Positions 1 to 13,263 are shown, counted from the stretch's first letter. The stretch: 64,000 bases of DNA from Trema orientale (GCA_002914845.1 JXTC01000415.1:62001-126000), one strand, 5' to 3'. Program-made: numbers and translations. Notes: generated by a model not told the origin, from the letters alone.

Positions 1-315
1 TGCTGTAAATATTTCGAGAGAGTATTTTAAATAAAACGCATATGCACTTAGAGTAAAACTTTAGCTAACTGTGTGCACGGAGAATAAGATTATTGTAAAA
101 GTTATTGTCTAATGCAAATCGTGTCTCTCTTACTATTGCAATCTTGGACCTTTAAGTTGGGTTTGTAGAAGTAAGTTGCTGTTTGGGACTTGATTATTCG
201 TTTGACATAGCCAGTTTGTTCTTACGAATTAATATTTTGCATCAAAGTTTTATTTAAATGATGTCTGATGAATTTTTTTTATGTGGGGTCGGGGGGTGGG
301 GTTGTAAACGGCTAG
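1..315 (+). other. Intron sequence upstream of the first visible U-box exon
   Basis: No coding exon could be supported here. The frame of the next exon meets a TAA just upstream of a plausible acceptor (CTAG before 316), so this stretch reads as the 3' part of an intron whose upstream exons lie outside the window. Confidence 0.5.
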
Positions 316-2113
316 TGGTGCATTTCTTGAAGATGCCACATTTGTTTCATGTGGACATTCATTTGGCGGTCTCATGTTGAGGAGAGTCATCGAAATGGTA
401 AGTAGGTTTTATCCCACTATTTTGAAGGAGTTTTGAATTGTTTTATGGGTTGTGAATGCAGTTTTTTCCCATATAATAAATTTTGTTGGTTTTCCTGAGT
501 TCAAGTGGGATTGAATATGTGCATAGGCTGTCTTTGTGGGTGGCTAATTCAAAGATGGTTTTAGGTTACTCTTAATATGATTCAAAGGGATTGGGGTTGA
601 TTGTTTATGTTGCAAGCAGAATGAAGACAGTCCTCTAGCATTGTATCTTGCTTAGTTTCTTCACTTAGTGATATTTAATATTTCTTTAATTAAAAAGGAA
701 GGTGCGATTTGTTTATGGCTCAGCTGTGGCTATCAAATATAAGGAATATGGTCAAAACAAAATATGAATTGTCAATCATGCGGAAGGTGCAAAAGGAGGC
801 CTAAAAGTATTTAGCGTTTCTGGATGGATGTGGTGTAATGTCACTTGAGGGTGTACCATGTACGGAATCAAGGGGGTCAGTGTTTTGGAAAGTGTTTCTA
901 CTCGAGTGTTTGCCATTGTACCATTTTATTTTTGTGATCTCACCCTACTTGGCATGCATGTAGTCTTGTGGATTTCTTGATGCTGTATTGTAGGGGTTAC
1001 TTCCATTTTTAGTGTATTTATATGTGGAACTATTGCACTTTGAATTTAATCCTTCAGAATCAGTGCATTTTTGCTTTTGTAATTACCATGAAAGAAAAGA
1101 AGAGAGAATCCCTATATCTTGTTGTCCTTCACTGTTTATAATTAGAAAGTATCTTATCTTATGCCCTCTTCTTTTATCACTTCCTTTATGTGATGTTTTT
1201 ATTACATCTAGATGAATAAGGTATAAGAATCATGACTAGAATTGTTTCTTTATTGATCAGTCCAGATGTACCATCTGCAGTCGAGAAATTGAGACTGGAT
1301 CGTTGATCCCTAATATTGGTATGTTCTGATTCTAATTTAAGATTTTATAAGTTCCATTCTTCTATCACCTCTTATTGCTCTCTCAGGCATTTCCCTATGC
1401 TTCGCTTCTCTTATTATCATCATCATCATCATCTTTCTCTCTGGCAGTTCCATTATCAGTGCTATTCCTTTCTCATTATTATTTCTTACTTTTTTATGGA
1501 AATACCTTCTATGTTATATCTTTTTATTTTATAACATAAGAGTGATTCTCTCCACAGCTCTAAGAGCTGCCGCTGCAGCTGTGAAACATGAGGACAATCG
1601 CAGGCTTTTTCATAATGCTGCTCTCAGAAAGCGTCGGAAAGAATTGGGTGATCAAATGGATTCAACGAGGAGACCAAACAGGGTACTTATTAAATGCCTA
1701 GTATTTTTCCATTGGCTGTTTTTCTTGGACATTAGAAATTCATGGAATCATTTCAGTATATTACTTTTTTTTTTGTTTGGAACTAATTGGAGGAAGACAT
1801 TGAGAATTTGATGCATGATGATGACAGAGTAATTGAAAATAGCCAGAAATCTGTAGATTGTAGGTCAAGAATATTCTAATGAGAGTTCAGTAGCTTTAGC
1901 TGTCTAGTAATATGATAATGTACATATGTATACAGTATATACATGTATATTAGTTTTGGACTTCTTAATATTTAAATTAAAGTTCATTTGCGTCTAATGA
2001 TGGCTTACATATCTATATGTTAAAATAGCTCAACCGTATGTATAGAATGTGGTGCAACTCAAATTACTTTCTGTACTCTAATGGGACAAAAATATCTCAC
2101 TTCAATTATTATT

Positions 2114-2173
<60 letters not shown>

Positions 2174-5100
2174 CACACACATATGTGATGCAGTTTGTGA
2201 AAATCTTTGCTAATCCTTGAACTGCTTAACTGAAAGGGTTAGCCAGCTTAGTTCTACAAAACATTTAGTACGTGTTATTGCCTATGTCTAATAGAATTTT
2301 GGGTTCATGTTCTGGTGATGGTGTTTCATTGCAACAATCTTAGTGTTTGCTAAGTGTTCTTTAGTAGTAGCCTCCAGTCTTGGGGAGCATTTGGTGACTT
2401 GGGATCTGGTTTGTTGTTAAGAGATGCAAGGTGGGGATTGGGAAGGTTTTAGCTAGGAATAAAGCTCTTTTAATGAAATGGTTGTGGAGGCTCCCTAAAG
2501 AAATGAATTCTTTGTGGCATAAAGTTGTTAAGAGTAAGTGTGGGCTTAATTCTAATCAATGGGAAGTTGCAGTGGCGGATAGGGTGACTTTTAAAAGTCC
2601 CTAGAAAGTTATTTCTTCTCTTTATGGTGAGTTTTTCCAGCATGTGAAGTTTAAAGTAGGATGTAGCACAAGAATTAGATTTTGGGAGGATATTTGGACA
2701 GGTGATGACACTTTGGCAAGGGCTTTCCCTTCGTTGTACAGGTTATCTTCCTTCAAGAATAAGGTCATCTCAGAATCAGAATTTTATGAAGGTTCAGGTC
2801 CGAGTTGTTGTTTCTATTGGCTGGAATTTTCAATTTTTGAAGAATTTGCAGAACAGAGAAGTTCCTCTGTTGCTGGATCTAATTAGTCGGTTGGACTTCA
2901 GTTTCAATATGCTCTAATATAGAAGATAGGAAAGTCTGGATAGAAGATTCGTTGGGATGTTTTTCTTTCAATTCAGCTTTTGGATGTTTGAGTAATTAGG
3001 TTAATGTTTCAGCTTTTCCTTTTGCCAGGTTTTTATGAAAGCTACGGTTCCTTCAAAATTAAGATGTTCACTTGATTCCTAGCTTTGAATAAGCTGAGTG
3101 TTCATGAGGTGAGAAGACCTTATCAATCTTTATCCCCAAGTGGTGTGTTCTATGCAAAAAGGACGGTGAATCTTTGAATCATTTATTTCTACCTTGTAGT
3201 TTTTCTATGAAATTGTGGTGTAAGTTCCTGGAAGAGTTTGGAGGAAGTTGAGTGGTTCCGAGGTCATGTTCTGATCTGTTAGGATAGGAAAAGGGTTTCA
3301 TGTTAACAAAGGAAGAAGAACTCTTTTTGGAAGGTGGCTATTTTAGCAGGGTTTTGGGCTTTCTTACTCGAAAGAAATGGAAGGATCTTTGAAGGAATAG
3401 AAGAATGTTAAGAATTTTTGTGGGATAGGGTTAGACTTTGGTTAGCAACTTGGTTGCATGAAGTAAATGATTTCAGTACTTTTTCCTTTTCTACTATGGT
3501 TAGGGATCGGAATTCTCTATTCTAATTTTGTTTTATGGGTGGATTCCTTATCCACTTTGATTTTGTATTATTCTACTAGTTAATGCAAATCTCGTTTCTT
3601 ATCCCAAAAAACAAAAAAGTATAGTCTCTAGTCTTTACAAGGTTTATTTCTACAATGTTGTCTTTAAGAATGGAGGAGTTTATTTTCAGATTTTCTAATG
3701 TTCATAACAATTAACAAAGAAACAATTCAATTTCTTTGTTCTATGCGTTGGGAGAAGATGTCGTGGGAGGAGTTTTGAGCTGGGATTTACATTTATTTAG
3801 AAATCCGAATGAAAGGGAGAGGGGGCAGATTACTGCTTTGATTACTTTATTGGGATCAGTGAGAATTTGCAAAAGCTTGAGGATAGAAGAGTTTGGAAGC
3901 TGGATAATTCAGAATTGTTCACTTGTAAGTGTCTTATCCAGTATTTGATGACAGGTGGCAGAATTCGGAACTTCAGCAGCATAACTTTATCTGGAAATCA
4001 TACCGTACTCCAAGGTTAATTTGGCTTTTGGCCATAAGAAAGTAAGAGACTCGCGAGTTTTTGCTGAGGAAAAGACTGTACAACTTGTCTCCTAATTGGT
4101 ATGTTTTACGCAAAAGGAGCTGTGAGATGATAGATCATTTATTCATCTGCTGCCTATTACCTGTTCTGTTACGGTGCAGTCTGCTAGCGGTGTTTGATGT
4201 TAAATGGGTTACTCTGAGTTCTTGTTCTGAATTATTCAGTGTGGATTTTGTGGTGTTAATACGAAAAATAGTAAGAAGCTTTGGAATTCGGCAGTTCTGG
4301 TGATATTTTAGTCGCTATGGCTCTAAAGAAACGGAAGGATTCTTTTGGACAATTAGTAAGGCTGTGTGGAATTCAGCTTGATTGTACTTCATTCCAAATT
4401 TTATATAGTTTTTTTTTTGTATTTTTTATTTTATTTTTTCAAAAAAGTGTCTTTTTGGTAGTATAGAAGCATATGCAAATCTCCCTTTTTTTTGAGCCTT
4501 TTAATTTTACTTGGAAATCATCTATCCCGAACTGAATCAAAGTTTTTGCTTGGCTGGTTTATCATGGGAAGATTTAACACTTGTGAATTGGTGCAAAGGA
4601 AAATACCTCCTCTTGCTTTTTCACCATCTTGGTGTGTGATGTGCAGGAGAGTTAGCAAAACACTAGATAATTTGTTTCTGCATTGTTGTGTGGCCAGAAC
4701 GTCATGGTGTATGAAACAAAGTATAAGAGAGGGGCGAAAATAAAACTGTAATAATATGTTGAAAATATAGAAATTGCAATATAATTTAGACTAGCAAATT
4801 AAATCCTAGTCCTTATTTCTAGGCATAGAAAGTATATGACATCCCTACAGATTAGGAGAATTATGAGGATCCCCTAATCCCTAAAAATCTGAAAGAAATC
4901 AATACAAAATAATTCAGATACACATTAACTTCTAAATCTCTAAGAATCACGAAATCTGCTACATCCCCCTCAAGCTGGACTAAAAACATTGAACATTCCC
5001 AGTTTGTCTTTTAATCGCTCAAAGATAGGTCTAGCAAGTCCTTTTGTCAATATGTCAGCAGCTTGATTGGTGGTAGTTACATGGATCATGTAAATTTCTC

Positions 5101-8100
5101 CTCCTTTGATCTTCTACCACTACATAATCTTCTACCTCTACATGCTTTGTCCGGCCATGATGAACAAGATTATATGAGATGTTAATTGCAATTTTGTTGT
5201 CACAGTACATCTTCATAGGTTGATTTCCAACTAACTTCAGTTCTTCTAACAACATTTTCAGCCACAGCAATTAGCACACTCCGTGAGCTAAAGCTCTAAA
5301 TTCAGCCTCGACACTACTTCAAGCAACCACTTGTTGCTTTTTACTCCTCCATGTTACCAGATTTCCCCACACAAATGTGTTGTAGCCTGAAGTAGATCTT
5401 CTATCGCTTGTAGAACCAGCCTAGTCAGCATCTGTGAAAGCCTCTACACTTCTGGCTTCATTTTTCCTGAAAAGCAAACCATTTCCAGGAGTTCCCTTTC
5501 AATACTTCAAAATCCGAAGAATAGCCTCCATGTGCTCGTGGTAGGGTGCATGCATAAACTAAATTACGTCACTTACTGCGAAAGCAATGTCAGGTTTAGT
5601 ATGGGAAAGATAAATGAGTTTCCCTACTAAATGCTGGTATCTCCCTTTGTCAACAAGACTACTATTAAGCGTTCACCAAGTTTCAAGTTTAGATCCATTG
5701 GTGTATCTACTGGCCTACAACCCAATATTCTGGTTTCTTTCAAAAGATCAAACATAATTTCGTTGAGAAACTGAAATGCCTTGACGGTTTCTTGCGACCT
5801 CCATTACTAGGAAATACCATAGAAAACCTAGGTATTTTATCTCAAATTCTGAAGCGAGAGATTTTTTTTAATCTTTCCATCTCAATCTTATTATCTCCTA
5901 TTACAATGATATCATTAACATAGACTACAAGAATAGTGATCTTACCATCCTTGTGTTAAAATATTATATGGTTGGTTTGTGCTTATTTGTACCCCTATTT
6001 CGAAATTGCCCTTGTGAATCTATCGAACCAAGCCCATGGTGATTGCTTCAGCCCATATAGAGACTTCTTTTAATCTACACAGTCTTTTTTTTTTTTTTTT
6101 AACATCTTCAAAGCCCAGTGGAAGGTCCATAGACTTCTTCTTCTAGGTCCTTTGAGAAATGTGTTCTTCACATCAAGTTGGTGAAGTTGCCAGTCAAGAT
6201 TTGCCGCCAAGGATAACCGCCTAGGATAAGAGGACCTGAACAATGTTTAGTTTGGCAATAGATGCAAATGTCTCCTGATAATCTACACCATATATTTGTG
6301 TAAAACCCTTTGCTATTAGTGTTGTTTTGTAGTGTTCTATGGGGCCATCAGATTTGTATTTCACAGTAAAAACCTATTTACAACCAACAGAGAGTTTTCC
6401 TTTAGGCCTCTCCACTGTCTCATGTTTCATTTTTTCTAAGAGCGTGCATCTCTTCTAGGACCTGCATTTCTCTGTTCTGGAACCTTCAAAGCCTCCTGTA
6501 TATTATTTGGAATTTCCATATTTGATAGACTGGTGTATTAAGGTTATCAACAAAGTATATTTTTCTATATTGAATGTTACAAGGTGTAGCTGAGTATAAA
6601 TAGGACAACCCAACTAAAAAACATAAAGACAATCAGCTATAAAACAGGGAGACAAGAAGACAAGGAAACAATACTAAAACAAGGAATAAATAAAATATTT
6701 GAAACCCAATAAAGTATCTCCTAAAATCTGGTCTTTGTCCCCAACACTACCAACACTCCCTCAAGCTGGTGAGTAGATGTCGCACATTCCCAGGTTGCAT
6801 ACCAAATCTTCAAAGGTAGCAACTGGAACTCCTTTGGTGAGAACATCAGTTATCTGTTGATGACTTGTCACGAAAGGGGTTGTGATTTGACCATTTTCAA
6901 TTTTTTCTTTAATGAAATGCCAGTCCACTTCAACATGTTTGGTATGGTCATGTTGAACAGGATTATGGGCAATACTAATTGTGGCCTTAGTGTCACAAAA
7001 TACCTTTATTGGTAAGGCTGGTTCTAGTTTAAGTTCCTTTAGAAGCATTTGAATCCATAGAACCTCACATATAGCTTGAGCCATAGCCCTATACTCGGCT
7101 TCTGCACTAGATCTAGTCACCACGTTTTGTTTCTTGCTCCTCTAGGTAATTGGGTTCCCTCCTACGAAGGTACAATAGCCTGATATAGATTTTCTGTCTG
7201 TAACTGAACCAGCCCGGTCTGCATTAGTGTAAACTTCCACCAAGAAGTGATCATTTTTCGCGAACAGCATCCCTTTTCCTAGTGTAGCTTTTAGATATCT
7301 CAAAATTCTTTGGACAGCTTCCATATGACATTCCATTGGTGAGTGCATAAACTGGCTGATTACTCCTACTGAATATGCTATGTCTGGTCGTGTATGGAAG
7401 AGGTAGATTAGCTTCCCAGTCTCTGGTACCTTCCTTTGTCAACAGGATTTTCTTCATTATTAAGTCCCAATTTATGATTCAGATCTATTGGGGTAGCTGC
7501 TGGTTTGCTTCCTAAAGTTCCTGCTTCTTTAAGCAAGTCAAGGATATATTTTCTTTGGGAGACAAACAGGTGGTTAGAGGTTCTTGTCACTTCCATTCGC
7601 AGAAAGTACTTGAGATTCCCCAAGTCTTTTATTTCAAACTCTTTTTCCAGTTGAGTCTTCATTTCTTTTATTTCTTCAACATCGTCCTCAGTCAGAATAA
7701 TATCGTCAACATAGACAATAAGTATGGTGATCTTTTTGTAGAGCGCTTGAAAAATAGTGTATGATCCCCTTGACTCTGTGTAAAGCCATGTTTCTTCAAA
7801 AATTGAGAAAATCTTTTAAACCAAACTCTTGGTGACTGTTTTAGGCCATACAAGGATTTCTCCAATCTACAGACTTTCCCTCTTCTTGAATCTTCAAATT
7901 CTGGGGGTAGATCCATTTAGACTTCCTCTTCAAGGGTGCCATGAAGAAATGCATTCTTCACATCAAATTGACGTAGAGGCCAATTGAAATTAACAGCAAG
8001 AGAGAACAAAATCCTTACTGAGTTCATCTTGGCAACCGGAGCAAAGGTCTCTTGGTAGTCTATTCCGTAGGTCTGGGTAAATCCCTTGGCTACCAGTCTC

Positions 8101-11100
8101 ATTTTATATCTCTCAATTAACCCATTAGCTTTGTATTTCACGGTGAAGATCCATTTGCATCCTACGGTCCTCTTTCCTTTTGGCAAATCTACTACATCCC
8201 AAGTTTCATTCTTTTGAAGAGCATTAATCTCCTCAAGAATTGCTCTTCTCCACTTCTCGCCATTCTATGCTTCTACAATATTAGTGGGGATCTGTTCCGT
8301 GGAGAGTTGAGAAGTAAAAGCCTGATAAGAGGGGTTAAGTTGATGATAAGATATAAAATTGGAGATGGGATGTTTAGTAGTACAAGATCTAACTCCCTTC
8401 CTGATAGCAATAGGAATATCCAAATCAATATCAAACAATGGCCAAGAAATAGAGGGATTTTGTGTTATACTTGACTCGGGAACCCCAGGTTGCTCAGTTT
8501 CCAACTTCGGAGTTGAAGATTTGGCGTGAGAGAGAGAGTCAGGTTGTGTACCTCTTGTTGATCCTCTTCTTGAGTAAACTAGAGGACTCTTTTGTTGGAC
8601 AACTTCTGTGTCCATTTCTTCTTGATGAATTTGTGGCTCTGCTTGAGGAGTCTTTGGATCTGTTTCTGTGTCTAGTTGCTGGAAAAACACAGGATCAACA
8701 TACAATAGATCTTCTCTATCCCTAACCTGCCCCTGAAGATCGGCTGTAGGATAGTAGGCAAGGTTTTCAAAGAACTTTACATCTATGGTAACATAATACT
8801 TCTGGGTAGGTGGATGAAAACACTTGAAGCCCTTTTTACTTGGTGAGTAGCCTAGAAAAATGCATTTTAGAGCCCTAGGATCAAGTTTGGGTCTTTCCCT
8901 AGGTAAGGGATGAACATAAGCAACACACCCAAATATTTTCAGAGGAAGAGAATTGAACAAACTGGTATTCTAGGTGTGGGATTGGAGACATGTAAGTGGT
9001 GTTATCATGTTAAGTGTTTTTGAGGGCATTCTGTTGATAAGGTATGTGACTGTAAGAACAGCATCACTCCAAAGACGTTTAGGAATATTCCTAGTAAACA
9101 ATAACTCCTAGCCACCTCAAGTATGTGTCTGTTCTTTCTTTCTACTACCCCATTTTGTTGAGGAGTATCAACACAAGAAGATTGGTATAAAATCCCATTT
9201 TTGTCTAAGTATGTTCCGAGATATTCATTAAAATATTCCCCCCCGTTGTCAGATCTAAGTACTTGAATGTTTGACTAAAATTGATTTTTAATCATCATGT
9301 GAAAGGTTTGAAAAATATTGGCTCTTCTGATTTTTTTTGAAGTAAATAGATCCAAGTTGTATGAGTACAATCATCAATAAAGCTGATAAACCATCTAAAG
9401 CCAAACACAGATTGAATCCTAAAAGGACCCCAAACATCACTATGGACAATGGTGAAAGGAAAAGATGAAACTGTATTGCTTATTGGAAATGTAACACGAT
9501 GACTCTTAGATAGCTCACAAAATTCACATTGAAAGATGGAAACATCTAAACCATAAAACAAATCAGGATATAAGATCTTAAGGGATTTAAAGTTTGGGTG
9601 ACCAGATCAAAAATATAAGAGCCATATTATTTTTTCTCTATCCTTATATGCTGTGTAAGCTTGAGTTGTCTCCTTTCTAGGTTCAAGGTAGTACAGCCCT
9701 TCTCTCTCTTTACTACTGCCAATTTTCTTCCTTGAGGTCAGATCCTGAAACACACTATGAGTGGGAAAGAATGTTACAGAACAATTTAATGTTTTGGTAA
9801 ATTTGCTAATTGATAATAAATTGCAAGATATTTTGGGGACATGGAGTACATGAGAGAGAGACGTGTCATTGGTTATGAAAATAGAACCTTTTCCATGAAT
9901 AGGAACAAACGACCCATCAGCAACCTTAACCTTATCCTTGCCAAAACATGGATCATAGGTTAGAAAATTGTTGGAGTTATCCGTCACATGGTCTGTTGCA
10001 CCTGAGTCTATTATCCAAGGCTTAGACACGCTGCTGAGAAGAGCGGTAGGTGTTGTTCTTGGCTGAGCAAAGTGACCAGCAGTATTCACACCCTTATTTG
10101 GGGAGTTTTGAAGGCCTAATGACCTGATTGCCCTAACAAATGGTAGAGAGCATCCAGCTGGTCTTTAGTGAAAGGTTTGTCAATATTTTGAACACTTCCT
10201 TCTTCAGTTACAGCTTGGTACGCCATTCTCCCTTGTGGACAGCTACCTTTGTCTCCATTTGAAGTTTTTCCATTCAGCTTCCAACACGTCTGCCTTGTAT
10301 GGCTGGATTTATTACAGTAATCACATCATTGAGAATCTGTTTCTCCCTTCTTGTTTATATTTTGCCCGCCACCATCATAGGGATTGAATTTTTTAAACTC
10401 AGATTTCAAGGCTGAGACATCAACCAAATGTTCAGCTGAGGTAGTCAGCTAGTTCTTATGAGGATTGCTTTTCTATCTTCTTCATTACTAACATATGAAA
10501 AACACTCTTCGAAGGAGGAAAAAGGCTCTTTGCCAAGAACACGCCCACTCACTTCATCAAATGCATAAGCAACTCAGTTTTTCATCAGTTCTAGCTCCCA
10601 TTCAACAGTTATTTTTTGCAGGAAAATGGAGATGTTGGCGATGATGGCCTCCATCGTGGTGTGCAATATCCATTTTCAGTAAATGAAAAAGTGGTAATTA
10701 AGGTAAGTTTCTTTTTTTTTTTTTTAATTTGTTTGTCTATATGTTTTTTTCTTTTTAAATTTTTTTTTTTTGGGGGGGCATAAAATGGAAGAGCTCCATT
10801 TGAGAAGAAGAAGGGAGAAAAAGGGAGGGAGGACCAGAGGTCCATCAAGCCAGGAAAACAATGCAGACTAGGAAAAGATTAACCTATTTATTCCCTGTTA
10901 CAAAAGATCAATACGAAAGGAAGATCCATTGGTCATCCGTAGTAGAAATGTAAAAAGATGCCGAAACTGCATTTTACACTGATTATCAAAATAATTATTG
11001 TTGATCGCTGGTTCCCTTTCACCAAAATAGAAATTCTGAAGGAAATACTTAACTCTGCAGGGAAACAGGAGGACACCAGAAAAATTTGTGGGCAAGGAAG

Positions 11101-11936
11101 CTGTCATCACATCCCAATGTCTCAATGGCTGGTGTGTTGGAAGGCTTGTAGTATAAATGTTGCGTATTTGACATTTCTGTTCTTTATTTTTCTCTAACGT
11201 CCCATGATCACAAAAATTCACTGTGAGAGTTTTTTGTTTTTAGGAACTGCTTAGCTTGCATTCTTTGTAGGATGTCATCAGCACATTTAAAAATTTATTT
11301 GAACATTTGCATCACTTGCATTCATTGTTATGTCTTGAGCAGTTACTATTGAGATATTTCATCTTCTATTAAATTGAACTTATATACCATTTCTGAAAGT
11401 GTTGCCTGAAATATTCATGAATGTACGAGTCTTCTGTGAATGTTTATGGTTACAAGTGATATTGCACTGCGAAAAGCAAATTAACTACTTGATTCTGATT
11501 CGTTCGCTCTCCTTGACAAATAAATAGCCTTTTACTTCAGTGAAAAATGGGTTTCTCCTTGAATATTCAAAATCAAGAGGACCTTAATAGGCAGACTAGT
11601 CTTTTGATCTTTGGTACCAAATGTCTGCTTTCTATTTTGTCCCACTATTATCGGAGAAAGTTCAGGGTGGCTTGCTCAGGATGGGCCAGCTCATTATACC
11701 TTTTACGTGATTGTGGAAGAGAAACGAATTTTATTTTGTTATCCTAGGTGGCTCTGAAATTCTCTTCTTTTAATGTCTCACTAATGTGTCCTTTGTATTG
11801 TTTCAGGTACTTGCTTAAGATTCTTGAAAGTGGTGAAAATGTTCGCCTGCAATATCGTTCTTTGAGGAAGATCCAGAGTCCATTTGTTTCCGAGGAAAGA
11901 TGTTCATCACAGCCTGTCCAAAACAGCAAGTCATGA
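316..11936 (+). CDS. U-box domain protein, PUB62/63-type, 3' part (5' end outside window)
   Basis: Probable E3 ubiquitin ligase. Visible exons: 316-397, 1261-1318, 1558-1682, 10622-10702, 11061-11131 and 11807-11936 (TGA stop), all with GT-AG junctions and continuous phase. The first two exons give a U-box core: [13 protein letters not shown], then [10 protein letters not shown] and SLIPN. Exon 3 is basic ([11 protein letters not shown]). Exons 4-6 give [36 protein letters not shown] and [10 protein letters not shown]. That U-box plus conserved C-terminal module matches my knowledge of the PUB62/63 group; the function of the C-terminal module is not known to me. The U-box recruits E2 enzymes in this family; the substrate is unknown. 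The intron between exons 3 and 4 is about 8.9 kb and filled with retrotransposons. The start and any N-terminal acidic region lie before the window. Confidence 0.82.
2113..2165. repeat. (CT)n(AT)n microsatellite
   Basis: A pure CT dinucleotide run passes directly into an AT run and then into ACAC. It lies within the large intron of the U-box gene. Confidence 0.95.
2380..3620 (+). mobile_element. Degenerate LINE (non-LTR retrotransposon), 3' part
   Basis: Broken reading frames encode the C-terminal region of a plant LINE reverse transcriptase. [14 protein letters not shown] lies near 2460, followed by [16 protein letters not shown] at 2655-2703. A zf-RVT zinc finger ([19 protein letters not shown]) lies near 3143-3205. 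A typical LINE 3' tail with an A-rich end (CCCAAAAAACAAAAAAG) closes it near 3620. Stops and frameshifts are frequent, so it is an old 5'-truncated copy. It lies in sense orientation inside the U-box gene intron. Confidence 0.75.
3700..4745 (+). mobile_element. Further degenerate LINE fragments (two zf-RVT remnants)
   Basis: Two more zf-RVT-like pieces follow the first [24 protein letters not shown] near 4087-4146, and [20 protein letters not shown] near 4627-4686. They are separated by a T-rich tail at 4405-4445. Near 3740 the text resembles the stretch just before the zinc finger in plant LINEs ([16 protein letters not shown]). Three zinc-finger cassettes in a row mean at least three insertions or a duplicated array, all dead. 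Confidence 0.6.
4757..6540 (-). mobile_element. Ty1/copia retrotransposon remnant A, with 3' LTR
   Basis: Minus-strand copia pol debris. The RNase H end lies at 5055-5330 ([25 protein letters not shown]), with reverse-transcriptase pieces up to about 6400; stops and frameshifts are many. A purine tract (complement of CCCCCTCAAGCTGG, 4965-4978) precedes a probable 3' LTR at 4757-4963, which starts TG and ends CA. The upstream half of the element is missing: at about 6540 it meets the LTR of copia remnant B. Confidence 0.72.
6541..10600 (-). mobile_element. Ty1/copia retrotransposon B, 5'-truncated, inserted in remnant A
   Basis: Minus-strand copia element. The 3' LTR is roughly 6541-6755, next to a polypurine tract (complement of CTCCCTCAAGCTGG). 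Gag-pol remnants follow up to about 10600. The right side stops about 20 bases short of exon 4 of the U-box gene with no 5' LTR visible, so the 5' end has been lost. Its 3' LTR abuts remnant A, which indicates a nested insertion followed by a deletion that removed the 5' part of both elements. Confidence 0.78.
6761..10600 (-). pseudogene. Copia gag-pol pseudogene (gag, protease, integrase, RT, RNase H)
   Basis: In transcription order: gag end with a CCHC knuckle ([14 protein letters not shown], near 10290-10330); protease motif DSGATDH near 10000; gag-pre-integrase block with [10 protein letters not shown] near 9815-9845; integrase core ([15 protein letters not shown]) at 9295-9561; linker at 8265-8960; reverse transcriptase ([32 protein letters not shown]) at 7408-8186; RNase H ([26 protein letters not shown]) at 6761-7123. 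The order is canonical for Ty1/copia, in which integrase precedes RT. Stops and frameshifts split it into many pieces, so it is non-functional. Confidence 0.85.
10703..11060 (+). other. Short introns around exons 4-6 of the U-box gene
   Basis: Ordinary intron sequence with a poly-T and poly-G patch at 10712-10780. The next intron, 11132-11806, likewise shows nothing recognisable. Confidence 0.6.
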
Positions 11937-13207
11937 AGCTAGTATCCTATCGTTTCAGAATACTCTTCCTAACCTTAATTGCAAAATAGCCTGAAGTTTC
12001 TGGTACGGGTCCAACTCCTACTCAGTTCCCTTGTAAGTTTTTGTTGTATTTTAAAGTTCCTCGTGTAGTTTGATTCGTAGTTACTTTTAGTGGAGTTCTC
12101 TGTTGAACACTTGTAAATAGATGAGATAAGGCATTGTATTGGTAGTTGTGGTCTAACATTGAGCTACAATTGATTGTTAAAAACTGATATCATTGTTATT
12201 ATTATTATTTTTTTTTCCCCAAATTGAAGTATTCAAGTAGAGAATGAACTGATAGCTTCCTTCGATTTTTTGAGATCGTTAATTAAACGAGCTAATTGTT
12301 CCAAGGATAGGCAAAAACTACGGCCTAGTTTTGAAAACAATCGAAGTAGGGCCCTAGGTGCATTGATTTGAACACGGTGCCGTATTTGGTCCTCCGGAGG
12401 ATAGGCGAAAATAGCAGGGGAACAGGTAATCTGAACATTTTACGAGTTAGAGTCTAAGGACATGTCTACTAATCGGTAATGGAGAAGAAAAGGAATGTCA
12501 TTCCCTGTCACGTATAACTAATCTGTATGTAAACATATGAAATAGAATTATAATCTTTCCTATCCATTTTTTCTTTTTCACATTCATTCCTGTTCCACTC
12601 GTTCCCATTACTGATTAGTAGGGGAATGACCATTTTTATAGGAATTCTAAGAGTATTCTGACAAAAAGAAAAATAATTACTTAAATTGGTACAAAAGGAA
12701 ATACTTCACGGAAATGGTATTTTTGAATGTCACATTTTGTAAAATACTTTCATTACTGTTACTGGTTTTTGACTTCTATCAACCACTTTGATTACTAGGT
12801 TTTAGTTATCATTTTGATTAGTAGTTTCTATGTCTAGTTTATAATTTCTAGTTAACACATCCAATTTAGTTACTAGTTTCTGATTTTTTATTACAGCTAC
12901 CATTTTCTTTTTCCAATCACACATAATCATACAAAAATCCCCCAAATTGTATCTGATAGTGTTTTGGAACTCCAAACACTGAAGCAGAGGTCAAATAATT
13001 GGAGTTTGGGCTTATATTGTATCATTATTCTGGTACCAAGTATTAGAGCACCACGTGATCTACATTTTATATCAGGGAATCAACTATGTTACTTATCACA
13101 TCAAAATTGAGCAAAGTAGTCATCGTAAATGATTTCGTGAAATGACTTTTGAAAACTATAAGGTTGCAGGCTAGACAATCACCGATGACGATCACAAGAT
13201 CTAATAA
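11937..13207. other. 3' UTR and intergenic stretch
   Basis: The first about 200 bases are probably the 3' UTR of the U-box gene. The rest is AT-rich intergenic DNA with one small inverted-repeat element (12466-12621). Around 12740-12900 there is a loose scatter of TTACTAGTTTCT-like words. No coding signal was seen. Confidence 0.6.
12466..12621. mobile_element. Small TIR element (MITE-like)
   Basis: CTACTAATCGGTAATGG at the left is matched by the inverted CTACTAATCAGTAATGG at the right end, about 156 bp apart. The repeat continues more weakly inward (GGAATG against its complement). A clear target duplication could not be fixed, so the superfamily is left open. Confidence 0.6.
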
Positions 13208-13215
13208 AAATACAT

Positions 13216-13263
13216 GAGAAATTAGGCCATATATACACGATTATAGGCATATTTTGGGCCATA
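13216..13263 (+). repeat. Left terminal inverted repeat of the MULE
   Basis: Begins GAGAAATTAGG and contains ATAGGCATATTTT. It matches the complement of the right end with several mismatches. Its first G doubles as the last base of the left 9-bp target duplication. Confidence 0.85.

Noticed and set aside
1542..1811. Stand-alone small protein
   Set aside because: It is exon 3 of the U-box gene read through both splice sites; its apparent start is a GTG inside the intron.
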